From positions 1-39,727 of the forward strand of contig NZ_JAATVU010000055.1 of assembly GCF_013184745.1 (NCBI RefSeq): DNA of 39,727 bases. The letters are read 5' to 3'. This DNA is from Mangrovicoccus sp. HB161399 (GTDB taxonomy: Bacteria; Pseudomonadota; Alphaproteobacteria; Rhodobacterales; Rhodobacteraceae). Below are positions 10,112 to 18,556 of this stretch, piece after piece. The notes under the pieces are model-generated. The model ran no database searches. It had not been told where the DNA came from and saw only the letters and a list, made by a program, of their open reading frames with translations. A program made the translations under genes and the position numbers. The first letter of the stretch is position 1; every line of letters begins with the position of its first letter.

Positions 10112-10462
10112 TCAGTTCGGGGTCGAGGCCAGCCGCTCCAGTTCGGCGATGCGGATTTCCTGGCGGTCGCGGAAGGAGGGCCAGCTTTCGCAGAGCGCCG
10201 CGTAGCGGTCGGAATGGCGGCGTTGCTCGTCCCGCAAGGCGGCGAGGTTGCGCTGCAGCACCGCCCGGTAGGCGGGGGCGGCCGCCTCGGCCTCGGCGGC
10301 TAGCGCGGCGACGCGGATGGCGATGCTTTCCACCAGCTCGCGGGCCTGCCACTGCTCCGAGCGCCGCCTTTCGAGGCAGACGCGCGCGCCTTCCAGGGCA
10401 TGACCCAGGGCCATCGTATCCGGCACGACCGGGTCGCTTTCGGGCAGGCGCGTCTGGATCAT
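10112..10462 (-). CDS. Small predicted coiled-coil protein, function unknown
   Basis: 116 residues, not recognised as a named family. The centre and C-terminus are strongly helical and charged, rich in Ala, Glu and Arg (for example RAVLQRNLAALRDEQRRHSDR), and look like a coiled coil. There is no signal peptide or membrane segment. The start MIQTRLPESD at 10462 is selected because CCAGGAG stands 8 bases upstream, whereas the longer reading has no such site. It is divergent from the DUF4336-like gene and separated from it by about 130 bases that must hold both promoters. Confidence 0.6.
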   Translation of the reverse strand: MIQTRLPESDPVVPDTMALGHALEGARVCLERRRSEQWQARELVESIAIRVAALAAEAEAAAPAYRAVLQRNLAALRDEQRRHSDRYAALCESWPSFRDRQEIRIAELERLASTPN

Positions 10463-10590
10463 GGCGGAACTCCTGGCTGGCATGCTGCCAGTTCTTGCCC
10501 AGAGGTCTTGGCAAAGGGTAAAAATGGGGCAATCGGGCAGGGTTTCCGTCCGGTCGTGGTAACTGCTTTGCAAACAGGAGCTTGTCCCCG

Positions 10591-11355
10591 GTGGCGGAAC
10601 GCCTTGTCCCCTATGAGCCGCTCGGCGTGCCGAAGCTGCTGGCGCCGGATCTCTGGGTCGTCGACGGGCCGGAAATCGCCATGCGGTACGGTCCCGGGAG
10701 CCTTCCCTTCACCACGCGGATGACGGTGATCCGGCTCGGGGCGAAGCTGGTCCTGCATTCGCCGGTGGCGCTGCGGCCGGGTCTGGCCGAGGCGGTCAGC
10801 GCGCTTGGAGAACCCGCCTGGATCCTCGCGCCGAACCGGCTGCACTGGGTGCATCTGCGCGAATGGCAGGACGCCTTTCCGCAGGCGGCGACGCTGGCCG
10901 CGCCCGGGCTGGAAGGGCCGCAGGCCGAGGGCCGTTTCCGGATCGACCGGGTGCTGGGCGCGGCGCCGGTCGGCTGGCGCGGGCAGCTGGAGCTGGTGCT
11001 GGTGCCGGGCGGCTTCATGACCGAGGCGGTGCTGTTCCACCGCGGCTCCGGCACGGCGGTGGTGACCGACCTGGTGGAAAATTTCGAGCCGTCGCGGATC
11101 CGCAGCCGGATGCTGAGGCTGCTGATGCGGGCGGGCGGCGTGATGGAGCCCGGGGGCGGCACGCCGCGCGACGTGATCCTGACCTTCCTGCCGCGGCGGC
11201 GACAGGCGCGGGCGGCGGCGGAACGGATCCTCGCCTGGCCGGCGCAGCGCATCGTGCTGGCCCATGGAAGGATCATCGAGGAGGACGCGCGGGCGCATCT
11301 GGCCCGCGCGCTCGGCTGGACCGGCGCGCGGGCCTTGCATCCGGGCGGGGGCTGA
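10591..11355 (+). CDS. DUF4336-like protein (metallo-beta-lactamase-fold relative)
   Basis: 254 residues. It resembles the DUF4336 family, whose members look like degenerate metallo-beta-lactamase-fold proteins: an N-terminal LAPDLWVVDGPE region, the MTVIRLG/LVLHSPV strand pair, PAWILAPNRLHWVHLREW in place of the usual HxHxDH motif, and VTDLVENFEP. The canonical metal-ligand cluster is largely absent, so hydrolase activity cannot be assumed. The GTG at 10591 is chosen because AGGAG at 10576-10580 is correctly spaced for it but only one base from the TTG at 10582. The next gene follows after 15 bases, so they are probably an operon. Confidence 0.72.
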   Translation: MAERLVPYEPLGVPKLLAPDLWVVDGPEIAMRYGPGSLPFTTRMTVIRLGAKLVLHSPVALRPGLAEAVSALGEPAWILAPNRLHWVHLREWQDAFPQAATLAAPGLEGPQAEGRFRIDRVLGAAPVGWRGQLELVLVPGGFMTEAVLFHRGSGTAVVTDLVENFEPSRIRSRMLRLLMRAGGVMEPGGGTPRDVILTFLPRRRQARAAAERILAWPAQRIVLAHGRIIEEDARAHLARALGWTGARALHPGGG

Positions 11356-11370
11356 CGCAGAACCCGGCCC

Positions 11371-12003
11371 ATGACCGCGATGACGCCCGATGACGTGACC
11401 CGCCTCTTCACCCGTTCCGACGGAAGCTATCTCTGCGCGCGCTGGGGACGGCCGCTGGCGCCGATCGTCTTCGGCGTCGAGGACGCGACCCTGCCGACGA
11501 TCAAGGGGGCGCTGGAGGCGGTGGCGCAGCTTGCCGGGCTGGAGATGGCGGAGACCGACCCGGAGCTGGGCGCCAACCTGATGATGTTCTTCTTCCGCGG
11601 CTGGGAGGAACTGCTGGCGGTGCCCGATCTCGACCGGCTGGTGCCGGATCTGGCGGCGCTGGTCGCGCGGCTGTCCGAGACGGGGGCGAACCAGTACCGG
11701 GTGTTCCGCTTCGATGCGGGCGGCGCGATCCGCGCCTGCTTTGCCTTCGTGCGCATGGATGCGGCCATGGCCGATCTGCCTGCCGAAGTGCTGGCGCTGG
11801 GGCAGGCGGTGCAGGCGGCGCTGCTGTGGTCGGACACGGCCTTTGCAGCGGAGAGCCCGCTGGCGCTGCTGCCGGACGGGCGGCCGGTGCTGCGGCCCGA
11901 GATCGCGCTGGTGCTGAGGGCTGCCTACGACCCGGTGCTGCCGGCGGCGGCGCAGGATCCCGCCCATGCGCTGCGGCTGTTCGCCCGGGCGGCGCGGGGA
12001 TGA
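11371..12003 (+). CDS. Conserved-looking protein upstream of ybgC, function unknown
   Basis: 210 residues; no family recognised. It appears cytosolic, without a signal peptide or transmembrane helix. It has a compact alpha/beta composition with motifs such as YLCARWGRPLAPIVFG near the N-terminus and MMFFFRGWEELLAVPDL near residue 75. The stop codon overlaps the ybgC start (ATGA), implying translational coupling to the thioesterase and membership of the operon starting at 10591. Codon use matches the neighbouring core genes, so it does not look recently acquired. The start is uncertain between 11371 and the ATG nine bases later, since neither has a clear ribosome-binding site. Confidence 0.7.
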   Translation: MTAMTPDDVTRLFTRSDGSYLCARWGRPLAPIVFGVEDATLPTIKGALEAVAQLAGLEMAETDPELGANLMMFFFRGWEELLAVPDLDRLVPDLAALVARLSETGANQYRVFRFDAGGAIRACFAFVRMDAAMADLPAEVLALGQAVQAALLWSDTAFAAESPLALLPDGRPVLRPEIALVLRAAYDPVLPAAAQDPAHALRLFARAARG

Positions 12004-12395
12004 GCGCGCCGCATGTCTTCGAGACCGAGGTGTTCTACGAGGACACCGACATGGGCGGGATCGTCTATCACGCCAACTACCTGAAATTCATCGAGCGCGC
12101 GCGCAGCGCCTTCGTGCGCGGGCTGGGGGTGGACCAGCTGGCGCTGCGGGATGCAGGCACGGTCTTCGTCGTCCGCCGGGTCGCGGCGGAGTTCCTCAGG
12201 CCCGCCCGCTTCGAGGAGCGGCTCGAGGTCCGGACGGCGGCGGTGTCGGCGACCGGCGTGCGGATGGTGCTGTCGCAGGAGGTGCGGCGGGGCGCGGATC
12301 TGCTGTTCCGCGCCGAGGTGGAACTGGTCTGCATGGGAGCCTCGGGGCGGCCGCAGAGGCTGCCTGCCGGGCTGGCCGCGGCCCTGGCGGGCTGA
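12000..12395 (+). CDS. ybgC: Acyl-CoA thioesterase, YbgC/4-hydroxybenzoyl-CoA thioesterase family
   Basis: 131 residues, a single hot-dog-fold domain. The signature YEDTDMGGIVYHANYLKFIERAR near the N-terminus holds the catalytic Asp and matches Tol-Pal-associated YbgC thioesterases, which hydrolyse short-chain or acyl-carrier-bound thioesters at the inner membrane. Its start overlaps the previous gene by four bases. In many bacteria ybgC heads the tol-pal operon. Here it is 220 bases from tolQ, so tolQ probably has its own promoter in that gap. No further gene is apparent in 12396-12618. Confidence 0.88.
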   Translation: MSAPHVFETEVFYEDTDMGGIVYHANYLKFIERARSAFVRGLGVDQLALRDAGTVFVVRRVAAEFLRPARFEERLEVRTAAVSATGVRMVLSQEVRRGADLLFRAEVELVCMGASGRPQRLPAGLAAALAG

Positions 12396-12618
12396 CCGGG
12401 GCCGGACCCGGCCGCCGTTGCGCGCCGCGCCGCCGCCTTCCGCGGTCCGGCCAGCTGCGACCGGCGCGGGCGTGCGGCGGGGCAGGCGCTTTCCCGCCGA
12501 GATCTGCGTCCGGCGCATGCGGGACTGACAGCGATGTCATTTCCCTTTCCCTGAATTTGAACTAGACTCCCCGCCAAATTCCGAGCGGCCGAAGCCGCCG
12601 AGTGACACAGGCAGATCA

Positions 12619-13290
12619 ATGGATCACGACTTTTCGCTACTGGCGCTCTTCTGGCGCGCCTCGCCGACCGTGCAGGTCGTCATGCTGCTCCTGCTCGCGG
12701 CATCGGTCTGGGGCTGGACGGTGTTCTTCCAGAAGATCGCCGCCTTCCGCCTTGCCCGGCGCCGACTCTCGGCCTTCGAGGACCGGTTCTGGTCGGGCGA
12801 CCCGCTGGACGAGCTCTATGACCGCGTTTCGGAGCGCCCGTCCTCGGCGCCCGAGCGCATCTTCGTCGCGGGCTTTGCCGAATGGCAGCGTTCGATCCGC
12901 AAGGACGGGCGCATCGCGCCGGGCGTGGCCTCGCGCATCGACCGCTCGATGGATGTCGCCATCGGCCGCGAGGCGGACGTGCTGACGCGCGGCCTGACCT
13001 TCCTGGCCACGGTGGGGTCGACCGCGCCCTTCGTCGGTCTCTTCGGAACGGTCTGGGGGATCAAGGAAAGCTTCCAGAACATCGCCGCGGAGGGCAATAC
13101 CAGCCTCGCCATCGTCGCGCCGGGCATCGCCGAGGCGCTGATGGCGACCGGCATGGGCCTGCTGGCGGCGATTCCGGCGGTGATCTTCTACAACAAGCTG
13201 TCCACCGACAGCGCGCGGATCATCGCGGGCTGGGAGGCCTTCTCCGACGAGTTCTCGACGCTGCTGAGCCGGGAGGTCGCGGGCGGATGA
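12619..13290 (+). CDS. tolQ: Tol-Pal system proton-channel subunit TolQ
   Basis: 223 residues. TolQ forms the inner-membrane stator with TolR and uses the proton motive force to energise TolA during envelope constriction at division. There is a transmembrane helix near residues 15-40 (VQVVMLLLLAASVWGW) and two later helices within FLATVGSTAPFVGLFGTVWG and APGIAEALMATGMGLLAAIPAVIFYNKL, the characteristic MotA/TolQ/ExbB core. It overlaps tolR by four bases (ATGA). TolQ rather than ExbB is supported by the tolRAB genes downstream and ybgC upstream. Confidence 0.94.
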   Translation: MDHDFSLLALFWRASPTVQVVMLLLLAASVWGWTVFFQKIAAFRLARRRLSAFEDRFWSGDPLDELYDRVSERPSSAPERIFVAGFAEWQRSIRKDGRIAPGVASRIDRSMDVAIGREADVLTRGLTFLATVGSTAPFVGLFGTVWGIKESFQNIAAEGNTSLAIVAPGIAEALMATGMGLLAAIPAVIFYNKLSTDSARIIAGWEAFSDEFSTLLSREVAGG

Positions 13291-13760
13291 CCCCGATGCG
13301 CAATTCCGGCGGCGGCGGTGCCCGGGGAAACCGGCGCCGCCGGTCGCATTCGCGTGCCCTGCCGATGTCGGAGATCAACGTCACGCCCTTCGTCGACGTG
13401 ATGCTGGTGCTGCTGGTCGTCTTCATGGTGGCCGCGCCGCTGCTGACGGTCGGCGTGCCGGTCGAGCTGCCCGAGACGGCGGCCGAGCCCCTGCCGATGC
13501 CCGAGGAAGAGCCGCTGACCATCACGATCAAGACGGATGGCGCACTGTCGATCCAGAACACCGCGATCGACCGCGACCAGCTGATCCCGCGTCTTTCGGC
13601 GATTGCCGAGGAACGCACCGACCGGCAGCTGTTCCTGCGCGCCGACCAGGGGATTTCCTATGGCGAGGTGATGCAGGTGATGGGCGCGCTGAACGCGGCC
13701 GGGTTCAACCGGATCGGCATGGTCACCGAGGATGACGGCCCGACTCTCGGAGGGAAATAG
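13287..13760 (+). CDS. tolR: Tol-Pal system protein TolR
   Basis: 157 residues. An Arg-rich cytoplasmic N-terminus precedes INVTPFVDVMLVLLVVFMVA (about residues 30-50), the single transmembrane helix with the proton-relay Asp in the conserved PFVDVML motif. The periplasmic part (about 57-157) has the ExbD/TolR fold, including TIKTDGALSIQNTAI and LRADQGISYGEVMQVMGALNAAGF. Translation is coupled to tolQ by the ATGA overlap, and tolA begins five bases after the stop. Confidence 0.94.
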   Translation: MTPMRNSGGGGARGNRRRRSHSRALPMSEINVTPFVDVMLVLLVVFMVAAPLLTVGVPVELPETAAEPLPMPEEEPLTITIKTDGALSIQNTAIDRDQLIPRLSAIAEERTDRQLFLRADQGISYGEVMQVMGALNAAGFNRIGMVTEDDGPTLGGK

Positions 13761-13765
13761 CGCCG

Positions 13766-14926
13766 GTGCGCCTGCTCCCCCGTTTCTCCTGGCTTAGGCG
13801 GCTCTGGAAGAGGCCGATCGGCAAGTCGCTGGCGCTGCATGTCGCGGTTCTGCTGTTGGCCGTGTTCGGCCTGCCGCATATCAGCCGCGCGCCGGAGACG
13901 ATCTCCGCGGTGCAGGTGACGCTGGTCGGCCCCTCGGATGCCCCCGAGATCTCGGCGGCGGCTCCGGCCGCGCCGAAGCCCGCGCCCAAGGCGCCGGACC
14001 CCAAGCCCGAACCGCCCGCCGCAAAGGCGCAGCCGCCCGCGCCGCCGGTCAATGCCGCGATCGGCCCGGAAGATGCCGCGCCCGAACCGGGCGAGGTGCC
14101 GGATCTGCCCGCGACCCCGCCGCCGCCGGTCAAGCGCGTGACGCCGACCCCGTCCCCCGAGACGCCTCTGCCGGAGGCGCCGGCGCCGGTGCCGCCGGTG
14201 GCCGCCGTGCCAGCGCCCGCACCGGCCGAGCCGACCCCTGTCGAGCCGCCTGCGGCACCCGAGGAATCCTCGCCCCAGGTCGTGACCGAGGCGGTGGAGA
14301 CCGAGGACGTGCCGACCCCGGTCGCGCCGACCTCGCCGCGCCCGGCACCGCGCCCCGAGCGCAAGGCGCCGCCGCCCGCGCCGGTCAGGGAGGCCGAGGC
14401 CACGCCGGAGCCCGAGCCTGCACCCGCGCCGAAGAAGGAAGAGCCGAAGCCCGCGCCCGAACCGGAGCCCGCGCCCGCAGCGGAACCGGAGCCCGAACCG
14501 GAGCCCGAGCCCGCGCCGTCCGACCCGATCGCCGACGCCATTGCCGAGGCGCTGACCGAGGCGCAGACGACGCCCGCGCCGCAGGCGCAGCCGCAGAGCG
14601 GGCTGCCGATGACCGGCGCGGAGCGCGATGCGCTGCGCGTGGCCGTGTCGCAATGCTGGAACTTCAATGCGCTCTCGACCGAAGCGGCGAATGTGACCGT
14701 CACGGTCGCCTTCGAGATGACCCCGGACGGCAAGCCGGTGCAGTCCTCGCTGCGCATGGCCGATTATTCCGGAGGCACGAAAGCGGCGGCCGAGAACGCA
14801 TATGAGGCGGCAAGGCGTGCTATCCTGAGCTGCCAGGGGTCGGGCTATCCGTTGCCGGTGGACAAATACGACCAGTGGCGTCAGACCGAACTTGTCTTCA
14901 ACCCCGAAAGGATGCGCCTCCGATGA
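13766..14926 (+). CDS. tolA: Tol-Pal system protein TolA with Pro/Glu-rich spacer
   Basis: 386 residues starting at GTG. A short cytoplasmic N-terminus and one transmembrane helix ([19 protein letters not shown], about residues 24-43) anchor it to TolQR. The long central region (about 60-275) is dominated by Pro, Ala and Glu, with repeated PEPEPEP-type runs. It does not have the Ala/Lys-rich helix of enterobacterial TolA. The C-terminal domain (about 290-386) carries the TolA/TonB-like fold, including [21 protein letters not shown], and would reach TolB-Pal at the outer membrane. The stop overlaps the tolB start. Confidence 0.9.
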   Translation: MRLLPRFSWLRRLWKRPIGKSLALHVAVLLLAVFGLPHISRAPETISAVQVTLVGPSDAPEISAAAPAAPKPAPKAPDPKPEPPAAKAQPPAPPVNAAIGPEDAAPEPGEVPDLPATPPPPVKRVTPTPSPETPLPEAPAPVPPVAAVPAPAPAEPTPVEPPAAPEESSPQVVTEAVETEDVPTPVAPTSPRPAPRPERKAPPPAPVREAEATPEPEPAPAPKKEEPKPAPEPEPAPAAEPEPEPEPEPAPSDPIADAIAEALTEAQTTPAPQAQPQSGLPMTGAERDALRVAVSQCWNFNALSTEAANVTVTVAFEMTPDGKPVQSSLRMADYSGGTKAAAENAYEAARRAILSCQGSGYPLPVDKYDQWRQTELVFNPERMRLR

Positions 14927-16260
14927 GACGCTTCACGTCTGTCTGCATCGCCGCGCTCTGCCTTGCGGCTCCGGCCTTCACTCCCGCCCTGGCGCAGAGC
15001 GCGCCGGGCGGGCCGCTCCGGATCGAGATCACCGACGGGGTGATCGAGCCGGTGCCGATCGCGCTGTCGGACTTCGTCACCCAGAGCATGCAGGGCCAGT
15101 CGATGGTCCAGGACATGCTGGGCGTGATCCGCAACGACCTGGAGGGCACCGGGCTGTTCCGCACGATCAGCCGCGACGCCTTCATCTCGCCGGTCACGAA
15201 TTTCGACAGTCCGGTCGCCTTCGCCGACTGGAAGACGATCAACGCCCAGGCGCTGGTCACCGGCGAGCTGGACTATACCGACAGCGGCATCACCGTGAAG
15301 TTCCGCCTGTTCGACATCTTCTCCGAGCAGCAGCTGGGGGAGGGCCTGCAGTTCCAGGGCAAGCCCGACGGCTGGCGGCGGATCGCGCACAAGGTCGCGG
15401 ACGCGATCTACAGCCGGATCACCGGCGAAGGCCCGTATTTCGACAGCCGCGTGGTCTTCGTCGCCGAGACCGGGCCGAAGGATGCCCGCGTCAAGCGGCT
15501 GGCGGTCATGGACCAGGACGGCGCCAACGTGAAGTACCTGACCGACGGTCGCGACCTGGTGCTGGCGCCGCGGATTTCGCCGGACAACAACCGGGTGCTC
15601 TACACGTCCTATTCCTCGGGCTTCCCGCATATCTACGAGATGAACCTGAACTCGCTGAGCGTCACTGCAATCGACGACCAGCCCGGTTCCATGACCTTCT
15701 CGCCGCGCTATTCGCATGACGGCAAGTCGGTCCTGTTCTCCTTCGAGCAGGGCGGCAATACCGACCTCTACAAGCTGGACCTCTCCACGAAGGCGCGCAG
15801 CCGCCTGACCGACGCCGCCTCGATCGAGACGGCGCCCAGCTTCTCGCCGGACGGCAGGCAGATCGTGTTCGAAAGCGACCGCTCCGGCGCGCCGCAGCTC
15901 TATGTCATGCCGGCCTCGGGCGGGGAGCCCAAGCGGATCAGCTTCGGCGCGGGCAAGTACGGCACGCCGGTCTGGTCGCCCAAGGGCGACTACATCGCCT
16001 TCACCAAGCAGAACCAGGGCCGGTTCCATATCGGCGTGATGCGTCCCGACGGCTCGGAAGAGCGCCTGCTGACGGCGGCCTTCCTCGACGAGGCGCCGAC
16101 CTGGTCGCCGAACGGCCGCGTGCTGATGTTCACCCGCGAGACCCCCGGATCGGGCGGGGCGGCGCAGATCTACTCGGTCGACATCACCGGACGGAACCTG
16201 CAGCGGGTGCCGACCCAGGGATCGGCCTCCGACCCGGCCTGGTCGGCGCTGATGAAATGA
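14923..16260 (+). CDS. tolB: Tol-Pal system beta-propeller protein TolB
   Basis: 445 residues. The N-terminal signal peptide ([26 protein letters not shown]) directs it to the periplasm. An N-terminal alpha/beta domain (about 30-165) is followed by TolB propeller blades, recognisable from repeats such as [46 protein letters not shown] and [15 protein letters not shown]. The start ATG overlaps the tolA stop (ATGA). A strong terminator follows directly, so the operon ends here without the pal and cpoB genes that usually come next. Confidence 0.95.
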   Translation: MRRFTSVCIAALCLAAPAFTPALAQSAPGGPLRIEITDGVIEPVPIALSDFVTQSMQGQSMVQDMLGVIRNDLEGTGLFRTISRDAFISPVTNFDSPVAFADWKTINAQALVTGELDYTDSGITVKFRLFDIFSEQQLGEGLQFQGKPDGWRRIAHKVADAIYSRITGEGPYFDSRVVFVAETGPKDARVKRLAVMDQDGANVKYLTDGRDLVLAPRISPDNNRVLYTSYSSGFPHIYEMNLNSLSVTAIDDQPGSMTFSPRYSHDGKSVLFSFEQGGNTDLYKLDLSTKARSRLTDAASIETAPSFSPDGRQIVFESDRSGAPQLYVMPASGGEPKRISFGAGKYGTPVWSPKGDYIAFTKQNQGRFHIGVMRPDGSEERLLTAAFLDEAPTWSPNGRVLMFTRETPGSGGAAQIYSVDITGRNLQRVPTQGSASDPAWSALMK

Positions 16261-16267
16261 CGATGGG

Positions 16268-16293
16268 GGCCCTGCCGGGAGGCGGGGCCTTTT
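16268..16293 (+). terminator. Rho-independent terminator after tolB
   Basis: GGCCCTGCC and GGCGGGGCC pair (one T-G wobble) around a GGGA loop, followed by TTTT. It begins eight bases after the tolB stop and closes the tol operon. Confidence 0.85.
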
Positions 16294-16360
16294 GCGTTCC
16301 GGAGGTACGCAGACTGCGCCGGCCGGTTGCAATCGGCGGTTTCCGGGTTTCGGGAGGAAG

Positions 16361-16435
16361 TGGCAGTCCGTAGGGGAATCGAACCCCTCTTTCCAGGTTG
16401 AAAACCTGGCGTCCTAACCGATAGACGAACGGACC
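16361..16435 (-). tRNA. tRNA-Glu (UUC), copy nearest tolB
   Basis: 75 bases on the minus strand with encoded CCA. The acceptor stem is GGTCCGT with ACGGACT, the anticodon arm ccagg-TTTTCAA-cctgg gives anticodon TTC, and the T-arm contains GGTTCGATTCCCC. It is identical in sequence to the two other copies and is the last of the three in the direction of transcription. Confidence 0.97.
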
Positions 16436-16459
16436 GCGGTGTGGCGGCGGGCACAGGAA

Positions 16460-16534
16460 TGGCAGTCCGTAGGGGAATCGAACCCCTCTTTCCAGGTTGA
16501 AAACCTGGCGTCCTAACCGATAGACGAACGGACC
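16460..16534 (-). tRNA. tRNA-Glu (UUC), middle copy
   Basis: Same 75-base cloverleaf and anticodon TTC as its neighbours. It is separated from them by 24 and 25 bases of unrelated spacer, so the repeats are the tRNA units alone. Confidence 0.97.
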
Positions 16535-16559
16535 GCAGCCTGGCGGCAGCGCCCGCAAG

Positions 16560-16634
16560 TGGCAGTCCGTAGGGGAATCGAACCCCTCTTTCCAGGTTGA
16601 AAACCTGGCGTCCTAACCGATAGACGAACGGACC
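16560..16634 (-). tRNA. tRNA-Glu (UUC), promoter-proximal copy
   Basis: Same 75-base cloverleaf and anticodon TTC. It is the first of three in the leftward transcript and begins about 11 bases downstream of the expected start of the candidate promoter at 16652-16680. Confidence 0.97.
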
Positions 16635-16651
16635 GCGCTTGCGTGAGGGGC

Positions 16652-16680
16652 TATTTAGAAAAACCGCTTGGCCATGGCAA
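16652..16680 (-). promoter_or_regulatory. Candidate promoter of the tRNA-Glu array
   Basis: On the minus strand TTGCCA, exactly 17 bases, then TAAATA: four to five of six matches in each sigma-70 hexamer. It sits between the recJ stop and the first tRNA, so the array is probably transcribed independently of recJ. Confidence 0.65.
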
Positions 16681-16709
16681 CAGGAAACCTGTGGATATCT
16701 GGCGATTTT

Positions 16710-18452
16710 TCAGCCTGCCGCAGCGTCCTCCAGCCGGAGCTGGACCGTGGTGCGGCCGTTCCAGGTGTTGAGGTCGAGGCGGCCCGCAAGATGCGCGGTC
16801 ATGCCCTGCCTTTCGCAGACGAAGCGGCCGAGATCGGTGTCGAAGGCGCCGAAGGCGATGCCGTCGATCCGGGTCGAGCCGTCGGTGGCCGTGACGCGCA
16901 GGTGGCCCTCGCCGACCTGCCGCGCGGTCTGGATGCGCACCGAGGGGAAGGCGAAGCGCGGGGCTGGGGCGCCGGCGCCGAAGGGGCCTGCCGCCTCGAT
17001 CGCGCCGACCAGGTCCACGGTGGCGCCCGCGGGCATCAGCACGCCGTCCAGCGTCAGGTCCTTCGGTCCCAGCTCGGCCGCGCCCTGGCGCGCCAGCGCC
17101 TCGGAGATCGCGGCCATGGCCTCCGCCAGCTTGCCTTCCTCGACCGTGAGGCCGGCCGCCATCTTGTGGCCGCCGCCCTTGACCAGCAGCCCGTCGATCG
17201 CCGCGCGCTGCACGGCGGAGCCGAGGTCGATGCCCGACACGGAGCGGCCGGAGCCCTTGCCGATGCCGTCCTCCAGCCCGATCACGATGGAGGGGCGGTT
17301 GGTCGCCTCCTTCATCCGGCTCGCCACGATGCCGACCACGCCGGGATGCCAGCCCTGTCCGGCCGCCCAGACCAGCGGCGCGTCGAAGCCGCGTTCCTCG
17401 GCCTGCGCCATGGCCTGGGCGCGGACCTTGGCCTCGATTTCGCGGCGCTCGCGGTTGAGGTCCTCGAGCCGCGCGGCCAGCCCTGCGGCCTCCTGCGGGT
17501 CGTCGGTGGCCAGGAGCCGCGCCCCCAGGTCGGCGCGGCCGACCCGGCCGCCGGCATTGACCCGCGGCCCCAGCACGAAGCCCAGATGGTAGGAGGTCGG
17601 CGCGCCGTCGAGCCGCGCGCTGTCCGACAGCGCGACGATGCCCGCGGTCTCGCGCCGCGCCATCACGGCCAGGCCCTGCATGACGAAGGCGCGGTTGACT
17701 CCGATCAGCGGCGCCACGTCCGCCACCGTGCCGAGCGCCACGAGGTCGAGGAAGGCCATCAGGTTCGGTCCGGTCCTGCCCTGCTCGCGCAGCTGGCGAT
17801 TGGCCTCGACCAGCGTCAGGAAGACAACGCCCGCGGCGCAGAGATGGGCGAGATCGCCGCTCTCGTCCTGGCGGTTGGGATTCACCACTGCCAGCGCGCG
17901 GGGCAGGGTCTCGCCGCCGAGGTGGTGGTCGAGCACGACGACATCGACCGTCGCGGCTTCCAGCGCCTCGTGGCTGAGCGTGCCGCAATCGACGCAGAAG
18001 ATCGCGTCATGGCCCGCCGACAGCTCCGACATGGCCGGTGCGTTGGGCCCGTAGCCCTCGTCGATCCGGTCGGGGACATAGAGCGTCGCGGCAATGCCGA
18101 AATGGCGCAGCCAGCGGATCATCAGCGCCGCGGAGGTGCCGCCGTCGACATCGTAATCGGCGAAGACCGCGACGCGCTCGCCCTTGAGCGCGGCCTCCAC
18201 CAGGCGGGCGGCGGCCTTCTCCATGTCCTTCAGCACGCGCGGATCGGGCAGCAGGTCGCGCAGCCGCGGCGACAGGAAGCCCTCGGCCTCGGGCGCAGTC
18301 ACGCCGCGGCGGGCGAGGATCTGGCAGACTGCCTCGGGCTGGCCGGTCATCTGCGCGAGGCCCTCGGCGGCGCGCATCCGCTCCGCATCCGGTCCGATCC
18401 AGCGCCGTCCCGTTGCCGAGGCCGTGACCCCCAGAAATGCCGTGCCCGTCAT
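16710..18452 (-). CDS. recJ: Single-stranded-DNA-specific exonuclease RecJ
   Basis: 580 residues, typical of RecJ. It degrades single-stranded DNA 5' to 3' in recombination and mismatch repair. The DHH phosphoesterase core shows DYDVDG (about residue 98), VDCGT, LDHH (about 173) and the later GTVADVAPLIG motif. The DHHA1 part contains GPRVNAGGRVG and GGGHKMAAG. Metal-binding Asp and His residues are intact. The OB-fold region near the C-terminus ends with NGRTTVQLRLEDA. It follows glpX after about 100 bases that include a terminator, so it may need its own promoter despite the common hom-glpX-recJ order. Confidence 0.95.
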   Translation of the reverse strand: MTGTAFLGVTASATGRRWIGPDAERMRAAEGLAQMTGQPEAVCQILARRGVTAPEAEGFLSPRLRDLLPDPRVLKDMEKAAARLVEAALKGERVAVFADYDVDGGTSAALMIRWLRHFGIAATLYVPDRIDEGYGPNAPAMSELSAGHDAIFCVDCGTLSHEALEAATVDVVVLDHHLGGETLPRALAVVNPNRQDESGDLAHLCAAGVVFLTLVEANRQLREQGRTGPNLMAFLDLVALGTVADVAPLIGVNRAFVMQGLAVMARRETAGIVALSDSARLDGAPTSYHLGFVLGPRVNAGGRVGRADLGARLLATDDPQEAAGLAARLEDLNRERREIEAKVRAQAMAQAEERGFDAPLVWAAGQGWHPGVVGIVASRMKEATNRPSIVIGLEDGIGKGSGRSVSGIDLGSAVQRAAIDGLLVKGGGHKMAAGLTVEEGKLAEAMAAISEALARQGAAELGPKDLTLDGVLMPAGATVDLVGAIEAAGPFGAGAPAPRFAFPSVRIQTARQVGEGHLRVTATDGSTRIDGIAFGAFDTDLGRFVCERQGMTAHLAGRLDLNTWNGRTTVQLRLEDAAAG

Positions 18453-18503
18453 GTCATCCGTCCTTCGCTGCGAGGGGCCGGGATACTCCCGCAGCGCCGA
18501 AAG

Positions 18504-18535
18504 GAAAAGCCCCGGCCGCCAGGGGCGCCGGGGCT
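18504..18535 (-). terminator. Rho-independent terminator after glpX
   Basis: On the minus strand AGCCCCGG and CCGGGGCT pair around a GC-rich loop and are followed by TTTCC. It lies about 20 bases after the glpX stop. Confidence 0.75.
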
Positions 18536-18556
18536 CCGGTCAGATTTTCCCGGAGA

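Noticed and set aside
13658-14653. Minus-strand Arg/Gly-rich frame opposite tolA
   Set aside because: Its repeats only mirror the Pro/Glu-rich codons of tolA.
16184-16558. Repetitive minus-strand open frames across the tRNA array
   Set aside because: The repeated peptide (FNLERGVRFPYG) is the translation of the three tRNA genes.
16361-16634. CRISPR-like regular repeats
   Set aside because: The repeats are 75-base tRNA genes with cloverleaf structure and encoded CCA. No CRISPR array was seen anywhere in the window.
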